From Streptomyces sp. LUP47B (GTDB taxonomy: Bacteria; Actinomycetota; Actinomycetes; Streptomycetales; Streptomycetaceae), in assembly GCF_001746295.1 (NCBI RefSeq), contig NZ_MJAH01000011.1:72957-136956 (forward strand): 64,000 bases of DNA, read 5' to 3'. The notes beneath the pieces are model-generated. The model was given only the letters and a program-made list of their open reading frames with translations. It searched no databases and was not told the origin of the DNA. The translations under genes were made by a program, and so were the position numbers. Positions within the stretch are counted from its first letter, which is position 1, and every line of letters begins with the position of its first letter. Below are positions 16,125 to 24,732 of this stretch, in pieces.

Positions 16125-16976
16125 TCACAGTTCCTTGGCCAACTGATGGATGAGGTCGCGTGACTGCTCCGGAGGGAGCGACGCTTCCTTCACCCTAAGG
16201 AAGAGCGTTCGAAAATGCTCCAGTTGAGCCTCGGAATCGAGGTAGGCGGTGCCGTGAGGGGCATCGCGCACCACTGTGTCCAGACGGGGCACCGGGCCGC
16301 CTACGTGGACCAGGGCACTGCCCGCTCCGGCAAAGTCGTCCAGAGCAAAGGGAATGACCCGAACCGCGACGTGGTCCGCCTCGGACATCTCCAGGATGCG
16401 GGCCAGTTGAGCTCGGGTCGCTGTGCAGCCCGCGACTTTGATGCGCAGAGCGGCTTCGTGGATCACCGTCTCGTACGGGATGGGATCGGGGCCTTCGATG
16501 ACGATCTTCCGCTTCATCCGGTGCCCTACCCGAAGTTCGACCTCACGATCCGGGAACTCGGGGTTCATGTAAGCGAAGAGGGCACGGGCGTAGTCCTCCG
16601 TCTGAAAGAGCCCCGGCACGTGCATGACCGCCACATCGTGGCGAAACCTGGCGTGGTGGTCCAGCTCGGCGAGGTCGAGGTAGGCGGCAGGAAGGACACC
16701 CCGGTACTCCTCCCACCAGCCGGGCGTCCGGTCAGTCGCCATGGTCACCAGGGCGTCGATCAACTGCGCATCCGAGCAAACGTAGTTGGCGGCGAGGCGA
16801 CGCAACCGCTCCTCACTCACACCCGATAGCCCCGACTCGATGTGGCTCATCTGGACTGAGTTCACGCCGAGCAGGGCGGCCCCTTCACGGGCACTGAGCC
16901 CTGCCGCCTCCCGCATCCTGCGCAGTTCACTCCCCAGGCGCTTCTGCCGGGCCGTCGGTTCGCGTCTCGTCGTCAT
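16125..16976 (-). CDS. XRE-family helix-turn-helix regulator with DUF5753 domain
   Basis: 283 residues. N-terminal XRE helix-turn-helix: LGSELRRMREAAGLSAREGA then LLGVNSVQMSHIESGLSGVS. The rest is the DUF5753 ligand-type domain (HVPGLFQTEDYARALF, HEAALRIKV, VRVIPFALDDFAGAGSALV). Streptomyces has many such paralogues, typically paired with DUF397 and an ATPase as here, and involved in development or antibiotic control. It is transcribed divergently from the ATPase gene. Confidence 0.88.
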   Translation of the reverse strand: MTTRREPTARQKRLGSELRRMREAAGLSAREGAALLGVNSVQMSHIESGLSGVSEERLRRLAANYVCSDAQLIDALVTMATDRTPGWWEEYRGVLPAAYLDLAELDHHARFRHDVAVMHVPGLFQTEDYARALFAYMNPEFPDREVELRVGHRMKRKIVIEGPDPIPYETVIHEAALRIKVAGCTATRAQLARILEMSEADHVAVRVIPFALDDFAGAGSALVHVGGPVPRLDTVVRDAPHGTAYLDSEAQLEHFRTLFLRVKEASLPPEQSRDLIHQLAKEL

Positions 16977-17209
16977 CGATCGCTCCTCGGTGCAACGCGC
17001 CGGTGAGCGCGACTCGTTCGGGTGTCAGGTTACGCGATCACCTTGCACCACCGAAAGATTATCCCCTACCGTCAGTGACGCGACGCACACTCTGCGGATC
17101 TGCCGGGACCCGGAAGCGCACCACTCCGTCCTGCCACGACGGCTGCGGCAATGCCACCGCCGGCCACCGCAGCTCCCCGAACCCTTCTTCCACCGAACGG
17201 AGTTGCCGC

Positions 17210-17617
17210 ATGCCCGAAAACGCCCCCTGGGAGTACACGCTGTATATCCCGAACGACCCCAGAGCCGTCACCATCAGCCGCCGTACCCTCCGCCTGATCC
17301 TGACCATGCACGGCCTGATCCGGCTTGTCGACACCGCCGAACTGCTCGCAGCCGAGTTGATCGCCAACGCCGTACGCCACACGAAGGGACCGGCTGCCCT
17401 CAGGGTGCGGTGGTCACCGGGCGTCCTGCGCATCGGAGCGTGGGACGCCGACCCCGAACCTCCCGAGCCTCCAAAGGAGTTCGAACTGCTCGGAGAGGCA
17501 GAGCAAGGGAGGGGCTTGGCATTGGTGCGTGCCTGTGCCGACCTGTGGGGGTGGCAGCCGTTGGCGCGGTACGGCAACCGGGGCAAGTACGTGTGGTTCG
17601 AACTGGCCGCAGCCTAG
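17210..17617 (+). CDS. RsbW-like ATP-binding protein (HATPase, anti-sigma type)
   Basis: 135 residues with a GHKL ATPase fold: the N-box ELLAAELIANAVRHTKGPA and the G-box GRGLALVRACADLWGW. The DxG box is degenerate (GAWDADPEPPEPP). Such proteins serve as anti-sigma or partner kinases. Standing divergent to an XRE regulator with DUF397, it completes a three-gene unit repeated in Streptomyces genomes. CGGAG lies upstream of the ATG. Confidence 0.82.
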   Translation: MPENAPWEYTLYIPNDPRAVTISRRTLRLILTMHGLIRLVDTAELLAAELIANAVRHTKGPAALRVRWSPGVLRIGAWDADPEPPEPPKEFELLGEAEQGRGLALVRACADLWGWQPLARYGNRGKYVWFELAAA

Positions 17618-17839
17618 CCAGATGAAGGTGCGACATGAGATCGCGTGTGTGGAGTCGACGCTCGCCGACGCCGCCACGGCCGCCACCGCGTGACTCCGCG
17701 ACGACAGCGCTCCCTTGGCAAGGTTCGCGCCGGGGGGCTGCTGCTGTGAACCTTGCCGGAGTCGACTGTTCCCCTGAAGCCGTCGGCAGAACTGCCGCAT
17801 GGCGACCGTACTGCGCCACCGGAGTGGTCTACAGGTTGA

Positions 17840-18400
17840 TCAGCATCCGTCCGCTTTCGTAGCTGCGCCGAGGAACGTCCTCATGAACTTGGTGAGCTTC
17901 GTTTGAGCTTCCTGCCAGTTATTGGGATTTCCAACACCGACTGTCAGCGCATAGCTTTGAGCTTCCTCACCATCGACATCCGACGGGAGCCCTGAGCAAT
18001 CCGCTACACCTACGGCATGGCCCCTGTACGTGGCGATGCGACCGGAAGAGGAGACGGTGATCTCTCTTGCTTGACTGCCAGGGACGGTCTTTGCGAGAAC
18101 ATCTCGGGCAGCCAGCTTCTCCTGGTAGCGCTGGTCCGAGAGACTGAGCACGGTGTTTCCGTCCACCAAGTAAGAGCAAGACGACTGGTCTTGGCCATCC
18201 GCGAGAGCACCCCCTGTCTGCGTGAGATCCTTCCCAGGAGGGAAGAGCGGTTCAATCACGCTGCGGGTGACTGGAACTCCGCAGAGGCTTTTCGGCAAGT
18301 CGTACTTCACCGTCTGCTCGGCTGAACAGCCGGACAGGAGCGCCAGCACCGCCAGAAGTGCCCATGTCGGCCGCTTCGGAATGAGCTGAAGGTCATCCAT
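17840..18400 (-). CDS. Lipoprotein, unknown function
   Basis: 186 residues with a lipoprotein signal (ALLAVLALLSGCSAE, Cys near 25). The rest is an extracellular domain with paired cysteines (SLCGVPV, SSCSYLV, VADCSGL), resembling DUF3558-like lipoproteins but not confidently assigned. Its start overlaps the stop of the 758-residue gene by eight bases (ATGGATGA), so the pair is translationally coupled. Confidence 0.65.
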   Translation of the reverse strand: MDDLQLIPKRPTWALLAVLALLSGCSAEQTVKYDLPKSLCGVPVTRSVIEPLFPPGKDLTQTGGALADGQDQSSCSYLVDGNTVLSLSDQRYQEKLAARDVLAKTVPGSQAREITVSSSGRIATYRGHAVGVADCSGLPSDVDGEEAQSYALTVGVGNPNNWQEAQTKLTKFMRTFLGAATKADGC

Positions 18401-20669
18401 GGTGCGCGTCCTCCCACTTGGCTCCGGCAGCGTGGCTCTGGAAGGCCTCCCCCGCTACGGCATTTTTGATATCACGCACGGTGTCAGCGTTGTAATTACC
18501 GCGCTGTGCCGCCTGCTCGACAGCAGCCTGAGCCGACCGCTGCACCTGAGTGCTGCCGTTGGTGTAGTCCCGGTTTGCCTCGTCCTGTGCCTGAGATGTG
18601 GTGTCCCGCTGGATGCTCTCCAACACACTCGACTGGATGTCCTCGATCGCCCAACCTACGACGTCGCCGGCGACGGGGACCTTGATGGCACCTGTGGCCA
18701 GGCCCAAGCCGCGGCCAACCCACTTGCTGGTGGTCTCGGCCGACTCATTGAAATCCGCGTCCTTCTCGCGGTGGGTTGAGAAGATCGCGTCCGCGCGGGC
18801 CTCGCTCATAATGCCGGCGATGGTGGCACCGGGGCGGACGGCGCTGGATGCCCTCTCTTCGACGGACACAGTGGAGTCCGTTTTGCCGTTCATGGCCCGG
18901 TCGACCTCAGCCGTGGTGTACGCCTGTTGCGATGCTGTGATCGCCGCATAAGCATCGGGATCCTGACCGACCTGGGAGAGGAACGCCTCGGTGTGCGCAG
19001 GGTCGAGCTGTGCGGGAGTACCGAAGACCGGCAGGCTCTCCTGACTGGACACGGCGCGCTGAACGTCGCCCATGTACTCCGCAGCGATGTTGCCCAAGCT
19101 GTCACGCGTGGCCTCGTAAGGAGCTCCGTCTTTGCCGTTGAGGAGTTCGGGGCCTCCCTCACCACCGAACTTGTCCACGATCTGGCGTGCCAGGGCAGCC
19201 TGGGCGTCCGAATGCAGGACGGAATCAGCGTTGGGGTCACCATCCCAGGAGCGGCCAGTAGTGGCGGCTTCGAGGGCGTGCCCCAGGGAGTCCGGGAAGT
19301 CGTTCATGGACTTCTCCGCGGCGTCGGGGTCGTGGCCGGTGATGTCGGGGAAGGATTCGTAGTCCTTGTTGACGAGGTAGTCCAGGTAGTTGGTCGAACC
19401 GTCGACGTCGAGGGTCTCCTGCGGCTTGCCCTTCGGGGAACCGTCCTCTGCGTACTCCTGCATCGGTGGCGAAAAGTAGTCCGTCGCCGCCTGCGGGCTG
19501 TGGCCCAACGCCTCCAGGACGCTGTTCATGGGGTCGTAGCCCGCGCCGTTCTTGCCCGAGGGGTTGAAGCCGTACCCAGGGTCTCCGAAGTCGGACTTCG
19601 TTCCGGCGAAGAAGTCCGGGTCCTTGGCGTGGAGTTGGGTGACGTGCTCTGCGATGGGGGTGAGGAAGGAGGAGTCGTAGTTGCCGTAGCGGAGGATGCC
19701 GCCGAGGAGCTGGTAGCCGTAGGGGCCCTCGCGCATGCTGTCCGGGTACAGCGCGATGTGCTGGGTCCCGAGTTTGCGCAGGTCGGCGGTCCACTGCTCG
19801 TCCAGGTGCGGGGTCTTGCCCGGGTTGGTGGCGGTGGCCAGGTTGTTGCCCATGTTGCGCTGCAACTCCTGGAGCAGCGCCTTGCGTTCGTCGCCGGCGT
19901 CGGCGGTCTGGAGGGCCAGCCGGCCGTAGAGCTGGAGGGTGCCCTTCTGGCCGAGCTGCTGGTAGAAGCTGGTGGAGAACTCCGGGTCGCGCTGGTTGGA
20001 CTTCAGCAGATGGTTGAGCTGCGTGAGTTCGGTGTCGGTGAGTTTGTCGCCCTTCCTCATCAGCTCGGCCGCGTGCGTGGCGTCGGCGGAATCGAGGGAC
20101 GTGACGACCTTGGAGTTGAAGTTGTCCGTGTAGCCGCCGAGGTCGCGGCGCAGGGCCCAGCAGGCGGTCTCGTCGGCGTCGGCGGCCTGCTGGAGGACGG
20201 CTTCGATACGGCGGGCGAAGGCGTCGCAGGCCTGTTGCTGTTTGCGGATGAGCGCTTGGCCGTCGGGGTCGTGGTGGGCCCACGTCTGCTGGTTGGCGTC
20301 GTTGCGCGGGGTGACGACACCCGTGGCGCTGATGTGCAGCTCCTGCTTCGGGGCCTCTACGTCAGCGAGGTGGCTGAGGTCGCCCTTGGCTTTCGTCAAA
20401 GCGCCGTGGAGTGAGGCGAGGACGCCGGCGATGCCCTCCGCCTCCTTCTGGGCGTCCGCGAACTCCTGGTGGGCGGCGCGGACATCGCCGTCCGCCTTGG
20501 CCGCCGTCAGAACGGGCTGGTGCCAGCCGGCCTGCTTGAAGGGCGCCGCGACCTCGTCGCCGTACGCGGTGTGCAGTCCCTTGAACTTGGCGGCCGTTTC
20601 CCTCCAGCGGTCGGCGGCGGCCTTCAGGTTGCTGAGGTTCAGGTGATAGAGCTGCTCGTACGTCGGCAT
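18393..20669 (-). CDS. Large ESX-like helical protein (DUF6571-like)
   Basis: 758 residues, no signal peptide. The start MPTYEQLYHLNLSNLKAAAD and the next ~110 residues look like an ESX-type helical bundle. The middle (LYGRLALQTADAGDERKALL, YGYQLLGGILRYGNYDSSFL, NYLDYLVNKDYESFPD) matches the kind of protein annotated DUF6571 in Streptomyces. A glycine-rich segment VGRGLGLATGAIKVPVAGDV near the C-terminus resembles the membrane-active regions of polymorphic toxins. No toxin catalytic motif is visible. Likely a type VII substrate with the small gene upstream as partner. Confidence 0.55.
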   Translation of the reverse strand: MPTYEQLYHLNLSNLKAAADRWRETAAKFKGLHTAYGDEVAAPFKQAGWHQPVLTAAKADGDVRAAHQEFADAQKEAEGIAGVLASLHGALTKAKGDLSHLADVEAPKQELHISATGVVTPRNDANQQTWAHHDPDGQALIRKQQQACDAFARRIEAVLQQAADADETACWALRRDLGGYTDNFNSKVVTSLDSADATHAAELMRKGDKLTDTELTQLNHLLKSNQRDPEFSTSFYQQLGQKGTLQLYGRLALQTADAGDERKALLQELQRNMGNNLATATNPGKTPHLDEQWTADLRKLGTQHIALYPDSMREGPYGYQLLGGILRYGNYDSSFLTPIAEHVTQLHAKDPDFFAGTKSDFGDPGYGFNPSGKNGAGYDPMNSVLEALGHSPQAATDYFSPPMQEYAEDGSPKGKPQETLDVDGSTNYLDYLVNKDYESFPDITGHDPDAAEKSMNDFPDSLGHALEAATTGRSWDGDPNADSVLHSDAQAALARQIVDKFGGEGGPELLNGKDGAPYEATRDSLGNIAAEYMGDVQRAVSSQESLPVFGTPAQLDPAHTEAFLSQVGQDPDAYAAITASQQAYTTAEVDRAMNGKTDSTVSVEERASSAVRPGATIAGIMSEARADAIFSTHREKDADFNESAETTSKWVGRGLGLATGAIKVPVAGDVVGWAIEDIQSSVLESIQRDTTSQAQDEANRDYTNGSTQVQRSAQAAVEQAAQRGNYNADTVRDIKNAVAGEAFQSHAAGAKWEDAHHG

Positions 20670-20729
20670 GGCTGCGGTGGGTCCCCGTGTGTGGTGATCG
20701 CGGTGGGCGGTGGCGCGCTCGGGCCGGGT

Positions 20730-21068
20730 TCAGCCGAAAGGTGACGGCTTGCCGGACAGGGAGCGCATGGTCTGCGTGTTCGCCGTCTCCGTGCTCTGGT
20801 AGAGCAGGCCCGAGCCGCCGCACTGGCGAGCGAGGCCGTCGCACTGGGAGGCGAGTGCCGAGACCTGACTCGACCAGGTCTCCGCCAGGCCGCTCAGTGC
20901 TCCGCCGAGTCCGCCGTCCCAGTTGCCGCTGCCGAAGTCCTTGGCTGCCGAGCGGGTCTCGTCCACCGGGTGGGCGCCGGTGGTTCGCGTGCGTCCCGCC
21001 ATTTCCTGCGCGCCGGTGCCCGCGCGGTTCAGTGCCGCCGGATCCTCGATGTCCGTGCCGCCCGACAT
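20730..21068 (-). CDS. Small ESX/EspC-like secretion target
   Basis: 112 residues. The helical C-terminus (GLAETWSSQVSALASQCDGL) and preceding GNWDGGLGGAL give a W-x-G-like turn, as in EspC or WXG100 proteins. It starts the minus-strand set 20730 -> 18393 -> 17840 and probably pairs with the large protein that follows. Its upstream DNA carries no clear promoter that I can name. Confidence 0.6.
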   Translation of the reverse strand: MSGGTDIEDPAALNRAGTGAQEMAGRTRTTGAHPVDETRSAAKDFGSGNWDGGLGGALSGLAETWSSQVSALASQCDGLARQCGGSGLLYQSTETANTQTMRSLSGKPSPFG

Positions 21069-21273
21069 GCCGTATCCCCCGTGTTCGCTTCGGCCCTGGT
21101 GGTGCGGGGCTTTCGATCCGTTACGCGAATCAGTCAGTGATGCGTGTGCAAAAAAATATCACCGTGGCGGGCCGCGTCTTCGGGCCTTCGGACGGATTCC
21201 GGCCGTGACGACACAGAGGCCTACGACACCCTTGTCGCCGTGAGCCACCTGCCCTGATCCGGCCAATCAGCCA

Positions 21274-21293
21274 CCCGTCAGCTGTCTGACGGG
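21274..21293. promoter_or_regulatory. Perfect inverted repeat upstream of P450
   Basis: CCCGTCAG (21274-21281) and CTGACGGG (21286-21293) are perfect 8-base arms with a 4-base centre, 60 bases before the P450 start. This spacing fits a TetR/MarR-type operator or a leader hairpin. No cognate regulator is adjacent. Confidence 0.4.
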
Positions 21294-21353
21294 GAGTTGT
21301 CAGGCTCGCAGGGTTCGATGTCCTCGGCTTCCTTCCCCCCACCGAGGAGTGTC

Positions 21354-22586
21354 ATGACCCACGCGCCTGTCCACACGCAGGACGAGGCTGTTCCCGACTT
21401 CCCGATGGCCCGGGCGGCCGGGTGTCCGTTCGCCCCGCCCCCGGCGCTGATGAAACTGCACGCCGAGGAGCCGGTCTCCAGGGTTCGGCTGTGGGACGGC
21501 AGCGTGCACTGGCTCGTCACCCGGTACGAGGACCAGAGGGCCCTGTACGGCGACCGGCGCCTCAGCGTCGACACCACCCGGCCGGGTTTCCCCTACCTCA
21601 ACGAGGCCTTCCGGGAGACCGCCGCCAAGAACCCGCCGTCCTTCCTCAACATGGACGACCCCGACCACGCGCGCATCCGCCGGATGGTCACCGGTGCGTT
21701 CGCCGTCAAACGTATCGAGGCCATGCGCCCGGCCGTTCAGCGGATGACCGACGACCTGATCGACCGGATGCTGGCCGGGCCCAAGCCGGTCGACCTGGTC
21801 GAGGCGCTCACGCTCCCCCTGCCGTCGCTGGTGATCTGCGAACTGCTCGGAGTCCCCTACGAGGACCACGACTTCTTCCAGGCCAACAGCAAGGTGGGGC
21901 TCCGCCGGGACGTGACCGCCGAAGCGGTTCGGGCCGCCTTCGGCGAGATCTACCAGTATCTGAGCGGGCAGATCGACGCGAAACTCGCCGACCCTGCGGA
22001 CGACATGCTCTCCGAGCTGGCCGCCCGGGTGCGCACCGGTGATCTCACCCACCACGACGCCACCATGCTGAGTGTCCTGCTGCTCGGTGCCGGGCACGAG
22101 ACCAGCGCCAACATGCTCGCCCTGGGCATCCTCGCGTTCCTGGAACACCCCGACCAGCTCGCCGTCGTCCGCGACACCGACGACCCGAAGGTCCTGGCGT
22201 CCGCCGCGGACGAGTTGCTGCGCTATCTGACCGTCGTCCACAACGGCCAGCGCCGCCTCGCCCTGGAGGACCTGGAGATCGGCGGCCGGTCCGTCCGGGC
22301 CGGCGAAGGCGTCATCCTGCCGGGCGCCACCGGCAACTGGCAGGCCGACGTCTTCCCCGACCCCGAACGGCTCGACGTCCGCCGCGACGCCCGTCGCCAC
22401 ATGGCCTTCGGCTTCGGCATCCACCAGTGCCTGGGGCAGCCCCTGGCCCGCCTGGAACTCCAGGTCGTCTACCACACCGTCTTCCGCCGCATCCCCACCC
22501 TGCGCCGCGCCACCGACCTCGACGAGATCCCGTTCAAGGACGACGGCATCGTCTACGGCGTCTACGAGCTGCCGGTGACCTGGTGA
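21354..22586 (+). CDS. Cytochrome P450 (CYP105-like)
   Basis: 410-residue haem monooxygenase. Landmarks: I-helix GAGHETSANM (~244-252) with the oxygen-activating Glu-Thr pair, K-helix ExxR in DELLRY, and haem loop FGFGIHQCLGQ with Cys359. Overall pattern and length resemble bacterial CYP105 enzymes that hydroxylate xenobiotics or polyketides; the substrate is unknown. GAGGAG precedes the ATG. No ferredoxin gene follows, so it must borrow redox partners. Confidence 0.9.
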   Translation: MTHAPVHTQDEAVPDFPMARAAGCPFAPPPALMKLHAEEPVSRVRLWDGSVHWLVTRYEDQRALYGDRRLSVDTTRPGFPYLNEAFRETAAKNPPSFLNMDDPDHARIRRMVTGAFAVKRIEAMRPAVQRMTDDLIDRMLAGPKPVDLVEALTLPLPSLVICELLGVPYEDHDFFQANSKVGLRRDVTAEAVRAAFGEIYQYLSGQIDAKLADPADDMLSELAARVRTGDLTHHDATMLSVLLLGAGHETSANMLALGILAFLEHPDQLAVVRDTDDPKVLASAADELLRYLTVVHNGQRRLALEDLEIGGRSVRAGEGVILPGATGNWQADVFPDPERLDVRRDARRHMAFGFGIHQCLGQPLARLELQVVYHTVFRRIPTLRRATDLDEIPFKDDGIVYGVYELPVTW

Positions 22587-22605
22587 GCCCCACCATCCCG
22601 GTCGG

Positions 22606-23250
22606 TCAGTTCTCCCCTCGGGGGAAGGAGACCTCGACTCGGCGGTTCTTCTTGCGGCCCGACTCCGTCGAGTTGGAGGCGATCGGATAGTCCTCGGAGT
22701 AGCCGCGGACCTCGTAGGTGATGCCCGAGTCCTTCAACTCCTGGTCGAGGACGTCCTGTACGGCGTTGGCGCGCTGCCGGGACAGGGTGCGGCCGTGGGC
22801 GTAGCTGCCGAGGTTGTCGGTGAAGCCGAAGACGCGGATCCGGGTGGCGTGCTGGTTCTTGATCTCCGCCGCGATCGCGGAGATACGTGCCTTCGCCTCG
22901 CCGTTCAGCTTCGAACTGTCCTTGCCGAACAGGACCTCCGCCTGGAGCGCGAACTTCACGTCCGCGTTGGTGTCCTCGCGCCGTTCGTCTCCGCTCTGGT
23001 CCTCGACGACCTGCTTGATGTCCAGGACCTTCGGTTCGGCGAGGGTGGCGCCTTCCGGGAGCTTCAGATCCGGGTCGTTGGGGTCCACCTCGACGGGTGC
23101 GGTGGCGGAGGGTTCGGTGCCCGGGGGAACGCTGGGGCCACCGTCGTCGGCCTGCGCCGGGGTGAGAGTCAGGGCCGCCATGAGCGAGGCGACGGTGATG
23201 GCCAGGGCGAGGCGGGGTGGGGTTCGGGTGGCGGTCATGGTAGGCGTCAT
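22606..23250 (-). CDS. Secreted OmpA-family protein
   Basis: 214 residues: signal peptide (ASLMAALTLTPAQADDG), a Pro/acidic linker, then an OmpA C-terminal domain with AEVLFGKDSSKLNGEAKARI, RVFGFTDNLGSYAHGRTLS and RGYSEDYPIASNSTESGRKK. The domain binds peptidoglycan in Gram-negatives and may anchor to the wall here. Its ATG overlaps the stop of the lipoprotein gene (ATGA). It is last in the pilus locus and could tie the pilus to the wall; that is inference. Confidence 0.85.
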   Translation of the reverse strand: MTPTMTATRTPPRLALAITVASLMAALTLTPAQADDGGPSVPPGTEPSATAPVEVDPNDPDLKLPEGATLAEPKVLDIKQVVEDQSGDERREDTNADVKFALQAEVLFGKDSSKLNGEAKARISAIAAEIKNQHATRIRVFGFTDNLGSYAHGRTLSRQRANAVQDVLDQELKDSGITYEVRGYSEDYPIASNSTESGRKKNRRVEVSFPRGEN

Positions 23251-23828
23251 CCGGAGATCTGGATGGGGGCGGAGGCGAAGGTGGGGAGTTGGAAGGTGAC
23301 GTCGGTCGTGCTGGTCGGGGGGGCCGGGAACTGGACGAAGACGGCCAGGGATTCGCCGGGTTGCAGCGATGAGAAGCCCGTCGTCGTCAGTGGTCGGCCG
23401 TCCGTGTCGCGCAGCACGTAGTAGCGCTTCTTCGACGTGGCGTCCACCAGGGTCGCGCCCCCGAGCGACATGCCGTGCCGGAGGATCTCCGTCTCGTCTC
23501 CACGGACCGCGGGGGGAATGGTGATGCGCTTGGAGCCGTCGTTCTTCAGGTTGCCGTTCACCGTGACGAAGCCGCCGGCGTCACGAGTGGCCGAGGTGAT
23601 CTGGAGCAGCAGTCCGCTCGAGCCCTTCAGCTCCGCGATCGGCTCATCGGACTCGCCTTCCTGCGTACTCGGGTCGGACCCGCCCGTGCGGGAGGCCGAC
23701 GCCGACGTGTCCGGTTTCTTGCCGTCGTCCCCTCCACCGCTGCAACCGGCCACACCGACGGCCAGTCCGGCCGCGATCGTCAACGCGACCATCCCCCTGC
23801 GGGCCTTCGCCGTGAACCGAATGCTCAT
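23247..23828 (-). CDS. Lipoprotein in pilus locus
   Basis: 193 residues with lipobox GLAVGVAGC (Cys near 29) and a Ser/Thr/Asp linker. The extracellular part (LLLQITSATRDAGGFVTVNG ... LQPGESLAVFVQFPAPP) has the look of a beta-sandwich similar to DUF4352-type domains. Function unknown. It lies between the TadG-like gene (17-base gap) and the OmpA gene (4-base overlap), so it belongs to the pilus operon. Confidence 0.7.
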   Translation of the reverse strand: MSIRFTAKARRGMVALTIAAGLAVGVAGCSGGGDDGKKPDTSASASRTGGSDPSTQEGESDEPIAELKGSSGLLLQITSATRDAGGFVTVNGNLKNDGSKRITIPPAVRGDETEILRHGMSLGGATLVDATSKKRYYVLRDTDGRPLTTTGFSSLQPGESLAVFVQFPAPPTSTTDVTFQLPTFASAPIQISG

Positions 23829-23844
23829 CACTCCGCTTCCTTCG

Positions 23845-24462
23845 TCACTCGTCGTTCGCTTGTGCCAGATGGACGTCGAAGAGGTCCTCGGGTCCGGGCA
23901 GATCCGTGAGGTCGTCCGGGTCCAGGGTCCACACGACACCGCCCTCGCAGGTGAGCTCCGGCAGCACGTCCGCGTCCGCGCCTTCGCCAGGCGGTTTGAA
24001 GTCGCAGATCGGTTCGATGACCGCCTCGGCGACCTCGGTCGACTGCTTGCCCTCGACTCCGGGGACTATGGAATCACCGACGGTCTTGTTCGTCCTGACC
24101 TCGACCCGGTAGCCCGGGTACAGCCCCTGTACCGACTGGCAGGAGAGGCGGGTGGCGTCATTCTGCGCGGCCAGTTGGTCGGCCCGCTCGCACCCGTTGA
24201 AGTCAACTCCCACGCCGTCGAAGATGTCCCGCCACTTGGTGGGATCGAGAATGTCCTCCACCCACTTGTCGGTGATCTCGTCCCGGGTGTCCAGGGCCGC
24301 TGCCAGCGCCGCCGCGTCGGCCGCCGTCTGGGCGCCGTTCCTGTTCGCCGCAGCCTGGCCCACCGCGAGGTAGGCGAACGCGAGAAAGAGCAGGCCCGCC
24401 ACCACCATGATGTAGATGGGGAAAGCCTGCCCTGCGTCGTCGTGTCTACGAGGCCCGTTCAG
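23845..24462 (-). CDS. TadG-like pilus-assembly protein (Flp locus)
   Basis: About 205 residues. GQAFPIYIMVVAGLLFLAFAYLAVGQ is split here as a single N-terminal membrane helix with the TadE/G-like motif, then NGAQTAADAAALAAAL typical of TadG-type minor pilins. The frame has no ATG, GTG or TTG between the pilin start and the membrane helix; the only plausible initiator is a CTG at 24460-24462 overlapping the pilin stop (CTGA). Either CTG is used with translational coupling or a base is wrong. Confidence 0.7.
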   Translation of the reverse strand: MNGPRRHDDAGQAFPIYIMVVAGLLFLAFAYLAVGQAAANRNGAQTAADAAALAAALDTRDEITDKWVEDILDPTKWRDIFDGVGVDFNGCERADQLAAQNDATRLSCQSVQGLYPGYRVEVRTNKTVGDSIVPGVEGKQSTEVAEAVIEPICDFKPPGEGADADVLPELTCEGGVVWTLDPDDLTDLPGPEDLFDVHLAQANDE

Positions 24463-24620
24463 CCGCTGATGACTTCGTTGACCTTGTCCACGATCGCGGT
24501 GTAGATCGTGTTGCCGATATCCGTCCCCGTGATCGCCAGCACAATCGCCACCACCACCGCGATGATGCCCAGGTACTCGACCGCGGTCTGACCCTTGTCG
24601 TCGTTGAACCGGTTGCTCAT
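24459..24620 (-). CDS. flp: Flp/Fap-type IVb pilin
   Basis: 53-residue prepilin. MSNRFNDDKGQTAVEYLGII shows the type IVb cleavage-site motif with Glu at +5 of the mature helix, followed by the hydrophobic helix AVVVAIVLAITG. This is the major pilus subunit. Start at 24620 has GGGGCC upstream and is better than the in-frame ATG 33 bases earlier. A GGGCCC hairpin lies between it and the response regulator, which may allow separate high expression. Confidence 0.88.
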   Translation of the reverse strand: MSNRFNDDKGQTAVEYLGIIAVVVAIVLAITGTDIGNTIYTAIVDKVNEVISG

Positions 24621-24694
24621 TGCGGGCCCCTTCGGCGTCGTCGCTGTCGACAACCGGAACGTAGACCTGCGGATACCGATCGGCGCAGGGCCCC

Positions 24695-24714
24695 TGGGCC
24701 CAAATCCGGGCCCA
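24695..24714 (-). promoter_or_regulatory. Hairpin between response regulator and pilin genes
   Basis: TGGGCCC (24695-24701) and GGGCCCA (24708-24714) form a perfect 7-bp stem with a 6-base loop, 19 bases after the response-regulator stop in the direction of transcription. No T tract follows, so it is an attenuator or mRNA-stabilising stem more than a simple terminator. Confidence 0.4.
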
Positions 24715-24732
24715 ACCTCGCAGCGGCACGGC

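Noticed and set aside
24460..24729. TadG-like gene starting at the ATG at 24729
   Set aside because: The extension runs through the pilin gene in another frame and gives a meaningless Arg/Gly-rich peptide.
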